Shown: one piece after another, positions 7,138-14,979 of the stretch
Layout: each line of letters begins with the position of its first letter
Position numbering within the stretch: position 1 is the first letter of the stretch
NCBI RefSeq assembly: GCF_016862995.1
Contig: NZ_BOOA01000054.1
Span: 1-58,608 of the forward strand
Length of the DNA stretch: 58,608 nucleotides
Origin: Acrocarpospora phusangensis
GTDB lineage: Bacteria; Actinomycetota; Actinomycetes; Streptosporangiales; Streptosporangiaceae
Direction of reading: 5' to 3'
Translations under genes and position numbers: made by a program
The notes under the pieces: generated by a model
What the model saw: only the letters and a program-made list of their open reading frames with translations
Databases searched by the model: none
Told to the model about the DNA's origin: nothing

Positions 7138-9183
7138 ATGCACAGCGTCCGTATCGGGGTCGACACCGGCGGCACGTTCACCGACGTGGTTCTGGTGGAC
7201 GAGGCCTCCGGCCAGATCGTCACGACCAAGACTCCCTCTACTCCTGCCAACCCAGCCGATGGATTTCTGGCAGGCGTGCACAAGGTGCTGGAACTCCACG
7301 GGAACCTGGTCGGCCTCGAGGCGGTGTCCGCGCTCGTGCACGGGACCACAGTGGCCACCAACCAGCTCCTGGAGGACCGGCCGGACGGCACCGCCCACCT
7401 GGGGTTCGTCACCACGGAGGGCTTCGAGTTCATCCTGGAGATCGCCCGCCAGAGCGTGCCGGACGGCTACGGGAACTCCTACTTCTGGGTGAAGCCGCCC
7501 AGGATCGTGCCCGTGCACCGGGTGAAGACGGTCGGCGGCCGGATGGACCATCTCGGCGCGGAGGTGCGGCCGTTCGACGAGGACGCGGCGGCCGAGACGG
7601 CACGGTGGTTCCGGGAGCAGGGGGTCACCGCGATCGGCGTGTGCTTCCTGCACTCGTACGCGAACCCGGAGCACGAGCGGCGCATGCGGGACGTGCTGGC
7701 CCGGGAGCACCCGGACGCGGTCGTCTCGCTCTCCAGCGACGTGCTGCGCGAATACCGCGAGTACGAGCGCTCGATCACCACCCTGGTGGACGCCGCCGTG
7801 AAGCCCGTCATGCGGAGGTACATCGACAACCTCTCGGACCGGCTCGGGCGCGGCTTCTCGGTGATGAAGAGCAACGGCGGAGTGCTGTCGGCCGCCGAGG
7901 TGGTGCACCAGCCGATCACCACCGTGCTGTCCGGCCCGGCGGCGGGCGCGCTCGGCGCCGCCCTGATCGCGAGTACGGCCGGCCACCCCTCCGTGATCAC
8001 GCTGGACGGCGGCGGCACCTCCACCGACGTGGCCGTGGTCGTGGACGGCGAGCCCTCCCAGACCACCGAGGGCAGCATCGGCCGCTACCCGTGCAAGATC
8101 CCCATGATCGACATCGTCACCGTGGGGGCGGGCGGCGGGTCGATCGCCTGGATCTCCCCGGAGGGCACCCTGAAGGTCGGCCCCAAGTCGGCGGGCGCCG
8201 ATCCGGGGCCGATGTGTTACGGCAAGGGCGGCACCGAGGTGACCGTCACCGACGCGCACGTCTTCCTCGGCCGGGTGCCCCCCCACCTGCTCGGCGGCGA
8301 GATCCCGCTGGACGCGGCGGCGGCCCGTGCCGGCATCGAGGCGCTGGCCGCCAAGCTGGGCCTCACCCCGGAGCGCTGCGCCACCGGCATCCTGGAGATC
8401 AGCGCCTTCAACCAGTCCAACGCGATCAGGCAGATCACCGTCAAGCGCGGCCTGGACGTGCGCGACTTCCCGATGGTCGCGTTCGGCGGGTCGGGGCCGC
8501 TGCTGGCCTGCCGCCTGATCGACGTGCTCGGGCTGAAGGCCGCGATCATCCCGCCCGAGCCGGGCAACGTGTCGGCGTTCGGGCTGCTCACGGTGGACGT
8601 CAAGAACGACTACGTCCGTACGCACGTGACCAGGGAGCCCTCCCTGGAGACGATGGCGGGGATCTTCGCCGAGCTGGAGGCGCAGGCCGCCGAGGCCCTG
8701 GACCGCGAGGGCTTCACCGAGCACGTGTACGCGCGCAGCGCCGACCTGCGCTACTACGGCCAGGCCTACGAGGTCCGGGTGCCCGCCTCCGACGGCCCGC
8801 TCACCCCGGCCTGGCAGGACGCCGTCGTGGCCCGCTTCCACGAAGCCCACCAGAAGCTCTACGGGTACGGCTACCGCGACGACCCCCAGCACGCCGTCGA
8901 ATGGGTCAACCTCCGGGTCTCCGGCATCGGCCCGATCACCAGGCCGGCGGTGGCGCGCAAGCCGTACCAGCCGGGGGAGCCGAGCCCGATCTGCACGCGG
9001 GACGTCTTCTACGAGAGCTGGGCCCGCACGGTGATCTACCGCCGCCGCGAGTTGGGCGCGGGCGCGGTCGTGACCGGCCCGGCCGTCATCGAGGAGTACG
9101 GCTCGACGCTCCCGATCCATCCCGGTTTCACGGCGACCATGGACGACTACGGCAACCTGGAGGTCCGGCGTGAGCTCGGCTGA
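7138..9183 (+). CDS. hyuA: Hydantoinase/oxoprolinase family protein, HyuA subunit
   Basis: 681 aa, full length for HyuA. It belongs to the ATP-dependent N-methylhydantoinase / 5-oxoprolinase / acetone-carboxylase superfamily, which uses ATP to open five-membered cyclic amides or activate ketones. The N-terminal actin-like ATPase motif GVDTGGTFTDVVLVDE is at about residues 6-21. LDGGGTSTDVAVVVDGE (about 285-301) and VTVGAGGGSIAW follow, and the C-terminal Ig-like domain ends the protein. GGAG precedes the ATG. It overlaps hyuB by 14 nt, so the subunits are translationally coupled. The true substrate (hydantoin, 5-oxoproline, creatinine-derived N-methylhydantoin or other) cannot be read from the sequence. 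Confidence 0.92.
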   Translation: MHSVRIGVDTGGTFTDVVLVDEASGQIVTTKTPSTPANPADGFLAGVHKVLELHGNLVGLEAVSALVHGTTVATNQLLEDRPDGTAHLGFVTTEGFEFILEIARQSVPDGYGNSYFWVKPPRIVPVHRVKTVGGRMDHLGAEVRPFDEDAAAETARWFREQGVTAIGVCFLHSYANPEHERRMRDVLAREHPDAVVSLSSDVLREYREYERSITTLVDAAVKPVMRRYIDNLSDRLGRGFSVMKSNGGVLSAAEVVHQPITTVLSGPAAGALGAALIASTAGHPSVITLDGGGTSTDVAVVVDGEPSQTTEGSIGRYPCKIPMIDIVTVGAGGGSIAWISPEGTLKVGPKSAGADPGPMCYGKGGTEVTVTDAHVFLGRVPPHLLGGEIPLDAAAARAGIEALAAKLGLTPERCATGILEISAFNQSNAIRQITVKRGLDVRDFPMVAFGGSGPLLACRLIDVLGLKAAIIPPEPGNVSAFGLLTVDVKNDYVRTHVTREPSLETMAGIFAELEAQAAEALDREGFTEHVYARSADLRYYGQAYEVRVPASDGPLTPAWQDAVVARFHEAHQKLYGYGYRDDPQHAVEWVNLRVSGIGPITRPAVARKPYQPGEPSPICTRDVFYESWARTVIYRRRELGAGAVVTGPAVIEEYGSTLPIHPGFTATMDDYGNLEVRRELG

Positions 9184-10987
9184 CCCGATTCTGATCGAGA
9201 TCGTGGAGGGCACGCTGGCCTCGGTCGAGATGGAGGTCGAGACCGCCATCGCCAGGACCGCCCGCTCGCCCATGATCCGGGACGCGCACGACTTCCGCGC
9301 GGGCATCCACGACGTGAAGCTGCGCAAGCTGACCGGCAGGTCGTACTCGGCGCTGGTGCAGCCGATCGTGCGGGACTACCCGATCGAGACCATGCGGCCG
9401 GGGGACGTCTTCTTCCACAACGACGTGTACCTGTCCGAGGGCGGCATCGGGCATCTGCCGGACCTGTGCGTGACCGTCCCGGTCTTCCACGCCGGTGAGG
9501 TGGTCGCGTTCGTGCAGGCTTTCGGGCATCACGACGACATCGGCGGAGCCTGCCCGGGGTCGATGCCGTCGGGAGCGCGCAGCGTCTTCGAGGAAGGGCT
9601 GATGGTCCCGCCGATCCGGCTCTGGGACGAGGGCAGGCCCAACGAGGCCGCGCTGCGCATCATGACCCGCAACACGCGCATGCCCGACTCGCTCGCCGGC
9701 GACCTGGACGCGGAGTGCTCGGCCTGCCTGATGGGCGCCCGCCGCCTCGGCGAACTCTTCGACCGGTACGGCCGGGACGCCGTCGACGCCTGCTTCGACG
9801 CGATCATCTCCAAGACCACCGAGACCTTCCGCCGCGAACTCCTGGCGAAGATCCCGGAGGGCGTGCACGTGTGGGAGGACTACGCCGAGCACGACGGCGT
9901 GGACGAGCCCCGGCTGCACGCGCAGCGCATCACGCTGACCGTCGACCACGCCGCCCCCGAACCTCTGATCATCGACTTCACCGGCACGTCGCCGCAGGCC
10001 AAGGGCCCGATCAACCACGCGGGCGACTACGCCGACGGCGTGTTCCTGAAGAAGTGGCTGGCGCCGATCCTGCGCAACCTGGCCGAGACGCCGGAGCGCA
10101 TGGCCGAACTCGACGTCAACGAGGGCGTGGTCCCGCTCATCAAGATGGTGTTCCCGGAGAAGGGCACCCTGCTGACGCCGATCTTCCCCGCCCCGACCAA
10201 CGCGCGCACCTTCGTGATCCTGCGCCTGCTGGGCGTGCTCGCGGGCGTGCTGGCCAAGGCGACCGGCGGGCGCATGCCCGCCGACCAGGAGACGATCCGC
10301 TACACCGGCGTGTACGGCCACGACCACAACGGCAACGACTACCTGATGCGCGAGGTCCTCGGCGGCGGCTCCGGCGGACGCTGGTACGCCGACGGCGAGG
10401 ACACCATCCACGTGGTGCCCGACTCCCGCAACATCCCGGTGGAGTTCGCCGAGGCCCGCTGGCCGTTCCGGGTCGAACGCCTGGGCCTGGCCGTGGACAG
10501 CGGCGGCCCCGGCAGGTTCCGCGGCGGGCTCGGCTACGACAAGCACATCCGGATGCTGCGCGACGCGTCCTTCATGTCCATCGCGGACCGGTCGATCCTG
10601 AGCTGCTGGGGCGTCAACGGCGGCCGGGCCGGGCGGCCGTTCGTGGTGACCGTGAACGGGGTCGAGATGGAGGGCCTGGTCGACGACTTCCCGGTGCGCG
10701 AAGGGGAGATCGTCCGGGTTCGCACCACCGGGGGCGGCGGCTGGGGTTCGCCGTTCGAGCGGGAGCCGCAGCGGGTGGCGGACGACGTACGGGACGGGAA
10801 GGTGTCGCTGGAGGGCGCGCGGCACGAGTACGGCGTGGTGCTGTCCGACGATCTGGAGGTCGACGAGGCGGCCACCGAGGAACTGCGGGCGAGTCTGGCG
10901 GCGCCGTCGGAGGCGTTCTTCGACCGGGGGCCCGGGTATCCGAAGCTGTCGGGCGGGCAGCCGTACGCGGAGGTGGATGTCCGCTGA
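9170..10987 (+). CDS. hyuB: Hydantoinase B/oxoprolinase family protein, HyuB subunit
   Basis: 605 aa; the beta partner of the upstream ATPase subunit. It opens with the family pattern DPILIEIVEGTLASVEMEVE, then ARTARSPMIRDAHDFRAGIH and the metal-site region FFHNDVYLSEGGIGHLPDL with conserved Asp and His, followed by FGHHDDIGG. The C-terminal RFRGGLGYDK and GGGGWGSP segments are also typical. The GTG at 9170 lies inside the end of hyuA. Together the pair would catalyse ATP-dependent ring opening. Two hairpins follow the gene, ending the transcript. No transporter or amidase is attached to the pair. Confidence 0.92.
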   Translation: MSSADPILIEIVEGTLASVEMEVETAIARTARSPMIRDAHDFRAGIHDVKLRKLTGRSYSALVQPIVRDYPIETMRPGDVFFHNDVYLSEGGIGHLPDLCVTVPVFHAGEVVAFVQAFGHHDDIGGACPGSMPSGARSVFEEGLMVPPIRLWDEGRPNEAALRIMTRNTRMPDSLAGDLDAECSACLMGARRLGELFDRYGRDAVDACFDAIISKTTETFRRELLAKIPEGVHVWEDYAEHDGVDEPRLHAQRITLTVDHAAPEPLIIDFTGTSPQAKGPINHAGDYADGVFLKKWLAPILRNLAETPERMAELDVNEGVVPLIKMVFPEKGTLLTPIFPAPTNARTFVILRLLGVLAGVLAKATGGRMPADQETIRYTGVYGHDHNGNDYLMREVLGGGSGGRWYADGEDTIHVVPDSRNIPVEFAEARWPFRVERLGLAVDSGGPGRFRGGLGYDKHIRMLRDASFMSIADRSILSCWGVNGGRAGRPFVVTVNGVEMEGLVDDFPVREGEIVRVRTTGGGGWGSPFEREPQRVADDVRDGKVSLEGARHEYGVVLSDDLEVDEAATEELRASLAAPSEAFFDRGPGYPKLSGGQPYAEVDVR

Positions 10988-11026
10988 TCGCGGGCGTCGG
11001 GGGATATTTCCGTCACCGGATAGGAG

Positions 11027-11052
11027 CGGAACCCTCTTCCGTGGGGGTTCCG
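11027..11052 (+). terminator. Hairpin after hyuB
   Basis: CGGAACCC at 11027-11034 pairs perfectly with GGGTTCCG at 11045-11052 (10-nt loop), starting 39 bp after the hyuB stop. No U-tract. Confidence 0.55.
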
Positions 11053-11105
11053 TCATCCAAGAGGTCGGTGCTCCCCTAGGTCCTCACTCATATTTCCCGA
11101 TCTTC

Positions 11106-11121
11106 GTGCAACATGTGCAAC
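11106..11121. promoter_or_regulatory. Paired GTGCAAC motif, site 1
   Basis: Two direct copies of GTGCAAC at 11106-11112 and 11115-11121 (9-bp spacing), upstream of the XRE-DUF5753 gene. The same doublet recurs at 12104-12120 before the methyltransferase gene. It is a candidate operator of the XRE regulator; function is inferred. Confidence 0.5.
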
Positions 11122-11128
11122 ACCGGGG

Positions 11129-11153
11129 AAGAGGGCTCCTCGCGAGCCCTCTT
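11129..11153 (+). terminator. Rho-independent terminator
   Basis: AAGAGGGCTC at 11129-11138 and GAGCCCTCTT at 11144-11153 form a perfect 10-bp stem with a 5-nt loop, ending in a short T run. It separates the hyuAB unit from the regulator module. Confidence 0.75.
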
Positions 11154-11275
11154 TCAATGTAGAGGGCTGTCAGCCGTATGGATAGGGGTTCCAGCCCAGA
11201 AGTTCAGGGCCACTCTAGCAACCTAGAGAAGTAGCATGACTCTCTGGAGCGGATAGAGCAATATTGGAGACGCGG

Positions 11276-12127
11276 ATGAGCAGCGGAGTCCAGCAGGCCA
11301 GGGAGTCGCTGGGCGGCCGGCTGCGGGAGATCAGGGCATCGGCTCGGGTGACCGGCAGGGACCTCGCCGCGCGGGCCGGCTGGCACTTCACCAAGGTCTC
11401 CAAGCTGGAGCACGGCCGCATCATGCCCAGCGAGGAGGACCTGCGCCTGTGGTGCTTCCACTGCCACGCCCTGGCCGAACTGGCCGGCCTGCTGGCCATG
11501 CGGGACAACACCGAGAAGATGTACGTGGAGCTGCGCCGCCTGCAGAAGGCCGGCTCGGCCGCGTACCAGCGGGAGCTGCGGGACCGGGAGGCGCGCGCGG
11601 GCTCGATCCGCAGCTTCTCGGCCTTCCTCGTGCCCGCGGTCGCCCAGACCCGCGCGTACGCCACCGTCCGGTTCGCCCAGTTCGCGGAGATGTCGGGCAT
11701 CGAGCCGGACGTGGCGTCGGCCGTGGACGCCCGCATGGAACGCGCGGAGCTCCTGCTCAGCGGCCGGTCCCTGTTCCACCTCGTGCTCTGCGAGACCGCC
11801 CTCACCGCCGCGATGGCGCCCCCGGAGGTGATGCGGGAGCAGCTCCTGCACCTGGCCGGCCTCGCCCGCCTGCGCACCGTCGAGTTCGGGGTGATCCCCC
11901 TGGGCGCGCCGCACTATCCGCCGCTCTGCGACTTCTGGCTGCTGGACGACACCGCCGCCGAGACCGAGACGTACACCGCGTTCCTGCGGGTCACGCAGCC
12001 GGGCGAGGTCGCCGTCTACGCCCGGGTCTTCGACAGCCTGGCCCGCTCGGCCGTACACGGGGAGCAGGCCGTGGAGATCGTCGAGCGTCACGCGGCAGCG
12101 CTCGTGCAACATTGTGCAACAACATAG
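11276..12127 (+). CDS. XRE-family regulator with DUF5753
   Basis: 283 aa. An N-terminal helix-turn-helix (about 8-65: LGGRLREIRASARVTGRDLA, then HFTKVSKLEHGR) is followed by the DUF5753 domain of WhiJ-like actinomycete regulators. That domain has the hallmarks RSFSAFLVPAVAQTRAYA and a late IPLGAPHYPPLCDFWLLDD. In Streptomyces such proteins pair with small DUF397 proteins and control development or antibiotic production. The ATG at 11276 is preferred over an in-frame TTG at 11264 because GGAG lies six nt before it. The gene ends across the second GTGCAAC doublet, and the DUF574-DUF397-HAD operon starts 32 bp later, so the regulator and its partner genes form one module. Confidence 0.9.
   Translation: MSSGVQQARESLGGRLREIRASARVTGRDLAARAGWHFTKVSKLEHGRIMPSEEDLRLWCFHCHALAELAGLLAMRDNTEKMYVELRRLQKAGSAAYQRELRDREARAGSIRSFSAFLVPAVAQTRAYATVRFAQFAEMSGIEPDVASAVDARMERAELLLSGRSLFHLVLCETALTAAMAPPEVMREQLLHLAGLARLRTVEFGVIPLGAPHYPPLCDFWLLDDTAAETETYTAFLRVTQPGEVAVYARVFDSLARSAVHGEQAVEIVERHAAALVQHCATT
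12104..12120. promoter_or_regulatory. Paired GTGCAAC motif, site 2
   Basis: Direct copies at 12104-12110 and 12114-12120 (10-bp spacing), inside the last codons of the XRE gene and 40 bp before the methyltransferase start. It matches site 1 at 11106. Probably the operator/promoter region for the downstream operon. Confidence 0.5.
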
Positions 12128-12159
12128 ACGCAGGTGATCGGGCTTCCTAGCGTGAAGCC

Positions 12160-13002
12160 ATGACCCCTCACGGACTGCCGATGGAGCCGCCCGACGCGGA
12201 CCTCCGCCGGCATCGACGCCCCGAGCCGCACGTCACGATCGACGTGAAGGTCCCGAACGTGGCTCGCATGTACGACTACTACCTGGGCGGTAAGGACAAC
12301 ACCCTCGCGGACCGGGAGTGCGCGGAAGAAGTGATCAGGAAGGTCCCGCAGACCAGGGACATCGCGTGGGCGAACCGGCGCTTCCTCGGCCGGGCGGTCC
12401 GCCACCTCGCCGGCGAGCGGGGCGTCGACCAGTTCATCGACATCGGCGCCGGGCTGCCGACCCGCGAGAACGTGCACCAGGTGGCGCAGCGCGCCAACGC
12501 CGACGCCCGCGTGGTCTACGTGGACAACGACCCCGTGGTCCTCGTGCACGCCCGCGCGTTGCTCGCACGTGACGCGCAGACCCTGGCAATCCCCGGTGAC
12601 GCCCGCCGCCCGCTGGACATCCTGGCCGACGCCGAACTGCGGGCCCTGCTCGACCTGACCCGGCCGGTCGCCGTGCTGCTGGTCGCCGTCCTGCACTTCG
12701 TGACCGACGAGGAGGACCCGTACGGCGCGGTCAGGTCACTCATGGCCGCCCTGCCCTCCGGCTCCTGCCTGGTCGTCTCCCACGTGGAGCGCGTCCGCAG
12801 CCTGGAGGCGGCCGCGAAGGAGTACGCGCGGGCGAGTTCCCCGGCGGTCCTGCGGTCGGCCGCCGAGGTGGCGGCGTTCTTCGAGGGCCTCACCCTGATC
12901 GAGCCCGGCCTGGTACGGCTCAAGCACTGGCGCCCCGACGACCTGGTGTTCCGCTTCGACCCGGATGTCCCCATCTTCGGCGCGATCGGGGTGAAGCCGT
13001 GA
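12160..13002 (+). CDS. SAM-dependent methyltransferase, DUF574 family
   Basis: 280 aa, Methyltransf_19/DUF574 type, an actinomycete-specific expansion of unknown substrate. Family landmarks are VARMYDYYLGGKDN (about 36-49), the SAM-binding loop FIDIGAGLPTRENVHQ, the acidic VVYVDNDPVVLVHARALL after strand 2, and VAVLLVAVLHFVTDEEDP in place of the usual motif IV. The ATG at 12160 follows the XRE gene by 32 bp, and the stop overlaps the GTG of the next gene by four nt. These enzymes often occur next to XRE-DUF5753 regulators, as here. A second member lies at 20780-21568. Confidence 0.92.
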   Translation: MTPHGLPMEPPDADLRRHRRPEPHVTIDVKVPNVARMYDYYLGGKDNTLADRECAEEVIRKVPQTRDIAWANRRFLGRAVRHLAGERGVDQFIDIGAGLPTRENVHQVAQRANADARVVYVDNDPVVLVHARALLARDAQTLAIPGDARRPLDILADAELRALLDLTRPVAVLLVAVLHFVTDEEDPYGAVRSLMAALPSGSCLVVSHVERVRSLEAAAKEYARASSPAVLRSAAEVAAFFEGLTLIEPGLVRLKHWRPDDLVFRFDPDVPIFGAIGVKP

Positions 13003-13184
13003 CCTGGATCAGTGCAAGCGGCGGCTCCGCGGTCGAACTGGCCGCCCTCGGCGACGGCTTCGCCATGCGCAACGCAGGGGAGCCGGACGGCGCGGTGCTG
13101 TGCTTCACGGCCGCCGAGATCAACGCCTTCCTGCTGGGCGTGAAGGACGGCGAGTTCGACGACCTGGTGGCTCCGCCGGAATGA
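12999..13184 (+). CDS. DUF397 domain protein
   Basis: 61 aa. It matches the small DUF397 pattern: Trp near the start (WISASGGSAVELAAL), then FAMRNAGEPDGAVLCFTAAEINAFLLGVKDGEFDDL, corresponding to the usual V-R-D-S-K-x-P-D-G-P-x-L-x-F-T and F-x-x-G-V-K-x-G-E-F-D blocks. DUF397 proteins act as partners of XRE-DUF5753 regulators. Its GTG start overlaps the methyltransferase stop and its TGA overlaps the ATG of the next gene, so three genes are translationally coupled. Confidence 0.85.
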   Translation: MTWISASGGSAVELAALGDGFAMRNAGEPDGAVLCFTAAEINAFLLGVKDGEFDDLVAPPE

Positions 13185-13618
13185 GCGTCTCGTGCCTCGT
13201 GGTCGATGACGGGGTGATCGACCACGGGGTCGCCGAGTCCGGGGAGGTGTTGCGGGCGATCGCCGCCGCGGGTGTGCGGCTGGTGTTCGCCGGCAACACC
13301 GAACCGGGGGACGACCGGCGGGCCCGGCTGCGGACGGCGGGCCTGGCGGACCTGTTCGCCGTCGTCCTGCAGTCGGGGCAGTTGGGCGTGGCCAAACCGG
13401 GGCTGATCTTCTACCGGCTGGTCGTGGCCGCGGCCGGATGCCCGCCGGACCGCGTGCTCTGCGTGGGTCGGGACATGGCGCGGGACGTGGTCGGCCCGCT
13501 CGTCCACGGCATGCGGCCGGTCCTGCTGCGGCCGGACGGGCTCGGGCCGGGGGAGCTTCTGCCGTACGGGACGGGGTTGATCCGGTGTGTCGGCGAACTT
13601 CCGGCATTCCTGGGGTGA
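13181..13618 (+). CDS. Degenerate HAD-like hydrolase
   Basis: 145 aa with a small haloacid-dehalogenase-like core. VAKPGLIFYRLVVAAAGC supplies the motif III lysine, and VLCVGRDMARDVVGPLVHGM the motif IV region. The N-terminal catalytic D-x-D is not intact: the segment reads SCLVVDDGVIDHG, and the motif II Ser/Thr position reads VFAGNT. There is no cap domain. It may be catalytically dead and act as a regulator or scaffold, or have another nucleophile. The ATG at 13181 overlaps the DUF397 stop (ATGA), and the distal position in the operon suggests a role tied to the XRE/DUF397 module. Confidence 0.7.
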   Translation: MSVSCLVVDDGVIDHGVAESGEVLRAIAAAGVRLVFAGNTEPGDDRRARLRTAGLADLFAVVLQSGQLGVAKPGLIFYRLVVAAAGCPPDRVLCVGRDMARDVVGPLVHGMRPVLLRPDGLGPGELLPYGTGLIRCVGELPAFLG

Positions 13619-13697
13619 TATGGCAGGACCTGACGGTGGATCCGCCGCGTCGGCCTGGCAGGCTGACCGGACAGGACCGGAACACGCACCAGGAGTG

Positions 13698-14873
13698 ATG
13701 ACCGTGCAGGGACCTCTCGGCGACGTCGTCGTGCTCGACCTGTCCCGGGCGCTGGCCGGGCCGCACGCGGCCCAGATGCTCGGCGACCTCGGCGCCCACG
13801 TGATCAAGGTGGAGCACCCGGCCGGTGACGAGTCCCGTGGCTGGGGCCCGCCGTTCGCCGGCCCGGACGCCGACATCTCCACCTATTTCCTGGCGGCCAA
13901 CCGCAACAAGCAGTCGATCACCGTGGACCTGAAGACCGACGAGGGCCGGGAGCTGGTCGAACGGCTGGTCCGCCGCAGCGACGTGTTGATCGAGAACTTC
14001 CGTACCGGTGTGCTGGACCGGCTCGGGTTCGGCGTGGACCGGTTGCACGAGCTCAACCCGCGCCTGGTCGTGCTGTCCATCACCGGGTTCGGCCACGACG
14101 GGCCCGAGGGCGGGCGGCCCGGTTACGACCAGATCGCCCAGGGCGAGGCCGGGCTGATGTCGCTCACGGGGCCGCCAGGCGAGCCGTACCGGGTGGGCGC
14201 GTCCATCGCGGACCTGCTGGCCGGCATCCACGGCGCGTACGGCGTGGTGGCCGCACTCTACGAGCGGGAGCGTACCGGCCAGGGCACCGTGGTGCGGACC
14301 TCGCTGCTGGCCTCCGTCGTCGGCGTGCACTCCTACCACGGCACCTCGTGGACGGTCGGCGGCAGGCTGCCCGTCGCCAACGGCAACCACCACAGCTCGA
14401 TCGCGCCGTACGGGGCCTTCCACTGCGCCGACGGCATGATCCAGATCGCGGCCGGCAACGAAGGACAGTGGCGCAAGGTCGCCCAGCTACTAGACATCGA
14501 CCCCGAGATCCCGAAATATGCGACGAACAGGGAAAGATTTGCGCATCGGGATGAGTTGATCTCCGAGATGGAGAAGGCCCTGGCCGCACACGATCGCGCA
14601 CACTGGCTGTCCGCGCTCGACTCCCTCGGCGTTCCCGCCGGAGCCATCCGCTCCCTCGACGAGGTCTACAGCTGGGACCAGGTGCGCTCCCAGGGACTCC
14701 TGGTGGAGGTCGAGCACCCCGTGCTCGGCCGCATCACCCTCCCGGGACCGCCGCTCCGCTTCGACGACCACCCCGCCGCCGCCCACACCCCGCCCCCGGC
14801 GCTCGGTCAGGACAACGACGCCGTCCTCGCCTGGCTGGCGGAACGAGAAGCCTCGGGAGGTACGCCTACGTGA
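13698..14873 (+). CDS. CaiB/BaiF family CoA-transferase
   Basis: 391 aa, class III CoA-transferase, moving CoA between carboxylic acids through an Asp-linked mixed anhydride. The first domain has VVVLDLSRALAGPHAAQMLGDLGAHVIKVEHP and LIENFRTGVLDRLG; the family Asp lies in RPGYDQIAQGEAGLM. The second domain carries APYGAFHCADGMIQIAAGNE, as in formyl-CoA transferase relatives. The ATG at 13698 is supported by CAGGAG two to three nt before it; longer in-frame starts are not conserved. The coding sequence near 14,490-14,560 is locally AT-richer but stays in frame. It precedes a carboxyltransferase, suggesting CoA-ester metabolism of a branched or dicarboxylic acid. Confidence 0.9.
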   Translation: MTVQGPLGDVVVLDLSRALAGPHAAQMLGDLGAHVIKVEHPAGDESRGWGPPFAGPDADISTYFLAANRNKQSITVDLKTDEGRELVERLVRRSDVLIENFRTGVLDRLGFGVDRLHELNPRLVVLSITGFGHDGPEGGRPGYDQIAQGEAGLMSLTGPPGEPYRVGASIADLLAGIHGAYGVVAALYERERTGQGTVVRTSLLASVVGVHSYHGTSWTVGGRLPVANGNHHSSIAPYGAFHCADGMIQIAAGNEGQWRKVAQLLDIDPEIPKYATNRERFAHRDELISEMEKALAAHDRAHWLSALDSLGVPAGAIRSLDEVYSWDQVRSQGLLVEVEHPVLGRITLPGPPLRFDDHPAAAHTPPPALGQDNDAVLAWLAEREASGGTPT

Positions 14874-14938
14874 CCCACCGGCACGCGGACGCGGCGACAC
14901 GGGGCCTGGTGCCCGCCGGATCAGTGAATCTCGGGCAA

Positions 14939-14959
14939 GATTCCGGAGGGATCGGAATC
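14939..14959. promoter_or_regulatory. Perfect inverted repeat before the carboxyltransferase gene
   Basis: GATTCCG (14939-14945), seven-nt spacer, CGGAATC (14953-14959), placed 20 bp before the GTG start. The 7-7-7 geometry fits a dimeric regulator operator. It could instead form a leader hairpin. Confidence 0.45.
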
Positions 14960-14979
14960 AGTCACGGGAGCGAGGCCGG

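Noticed and set aside
7111-9327. A 738-codon open frame on the minus strand opposite hyuA
   Set aside because: It is the antisense shadow of a clearly conserved gene; long antisense frames are expected at this GC content and its translation is low-complexity. Similar shadows at 9128-11056, 34933-37356, 38929-41274 and 56686-58476 were dropped for the same reason.
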